DNA from: Burkholderiaceae bacterium | Lineage (GTDB): Bacteria; Pseudomonadota; Gammaproteobacteria; Burkholderiales; Burkholderiaceae_E | Assembly (NCBI GenBank): GCA_016710525.1 | Contig: JADJVQ010000048.1 | Coordinates: forward strand, 1 to 64,000 | Direction of reading: 5' to 3' | Length of the DNA: 64,000 bases | Part shown: in pieces, positions 63,086-64,000 of the stretch | How positions within the stretch are numbered: the stretch's first letter is position 1 | Layout of the letters: each line of letters begins with the position of its first letter | The notes under the pieces: model-generated | Told to the model about the DNA's origin: nothing | Seen by the model: only the letters and a program-made list of their open reading frames with translations | Database searches by the model: none | Made by a program: the position numbers and the translations under genes

Positions 63086-64000
<915 letters not shown>

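Overview
The window is a GC-rich (about two thirds G+C by eye), densely coded stretch of what looks like a betaproteobacterial (Burkholderiales) chromosome. The main pointers are the homodimeric AceE, a lipoylated Lpd, the AlgZ/AlgR-hemC-hemD-hemX-hemY run, ppa next to nadE and a PII gene, and TakP-like TRAP binding proteins. It carries light-harvesting LH2 genes (pucB, pucA, pucC), so the organism is probably a purple or aerobic anoxygenic phototroph. The LH2 alpha subunit has a C-terminal extension of the kind known from Rubrivivax. No rRNA, CRISPR array, insertion sequence or prophage was recognised.

Layout. 1-1.6 kb: 3' part of a TonB-dependent receptor. 1.7-7.2 kb: a minus-strand catabolic operon (thiolase-like protein, DUF35 Zn-ribbon/OB partner, ICL/PEP-mutase-like lyase, extradiol dioxygenase, sulfurtransferase, acyl-CoA dehydrogenase). 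7.4-13.6 kb: an SDR and a signalling group (histidine kinase with HPt, HD-GYP response regulator, BLUF blue-light sensor, GTP cyclohydrolase I, HD-domain protein). 14.7-17.2 kb: pucC facing pucBA, with a long puc upstream region and tRNA-Arg(ACG). 17.3-27.2 kb: a PAS kinase/FixJ-like regulator pair divergent from the pyruvate dehydrogenase operon aceE-aceF-lpd. 27.3-36.3 kb: CaiC-like acyl-CoA ligase, argC, a TRAP transporter with two binding proteins, argH. 36.4-42.5 kb: AlgZ/AlgR and tetrapyrrole genes hemC, hemD, hemX, hemY. 42.6-64 kb: SDR/ALDH pair, ppa, GNAT-like protein, nadE, PII, hydrolase, DUF4126, DUF3445 oxygenase-like protein, MocA-like and BaiN-like proteins, Smr protein, trxB, Crp/Fnr regulator, ftsK, lolA, D-threonine-aldolase-like enzyme, MFS, rarA and the 5' part of serS.

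The most informative unlisted signal is regulatory. Upstream of pucBA there are three exact TGT-N12-ACA palindromes, the PpsR/CrtJ operator. Two of them are tandem with exactly 8 bp between, the cooperative spacing known from Rhodobacter, and one of these contains a perfect TTGACA. Upstream of the separately transcribed pucC there is a pair of near matches (TGTC-N10-GACG). This predicts redox/light control of both LH2 units by a PpsR encoded elsewhere. With the BLUF sensor and the cyclic-di-GMP type HD-GYP regulator 5-6 kb away, the 8-17 kb segment reads as a light-response neighbourhood.

A caution: at least eight frameshifting indels break otherwise well-conserved genes (TonB receptor, acyl-CoA dehydrogenase three times, dioxygenase, ICL/PEPM, aceF, DUF4126). 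Most lie in homopolymers or short repeats, and correcting them restores each complete gene to a whole number of codons. Several hit essential or well-conserved genes, so residual assembly or sequencing error is the simplest explanation, although a 12-bp repeat in aceF could be genuinely slippage-prone.
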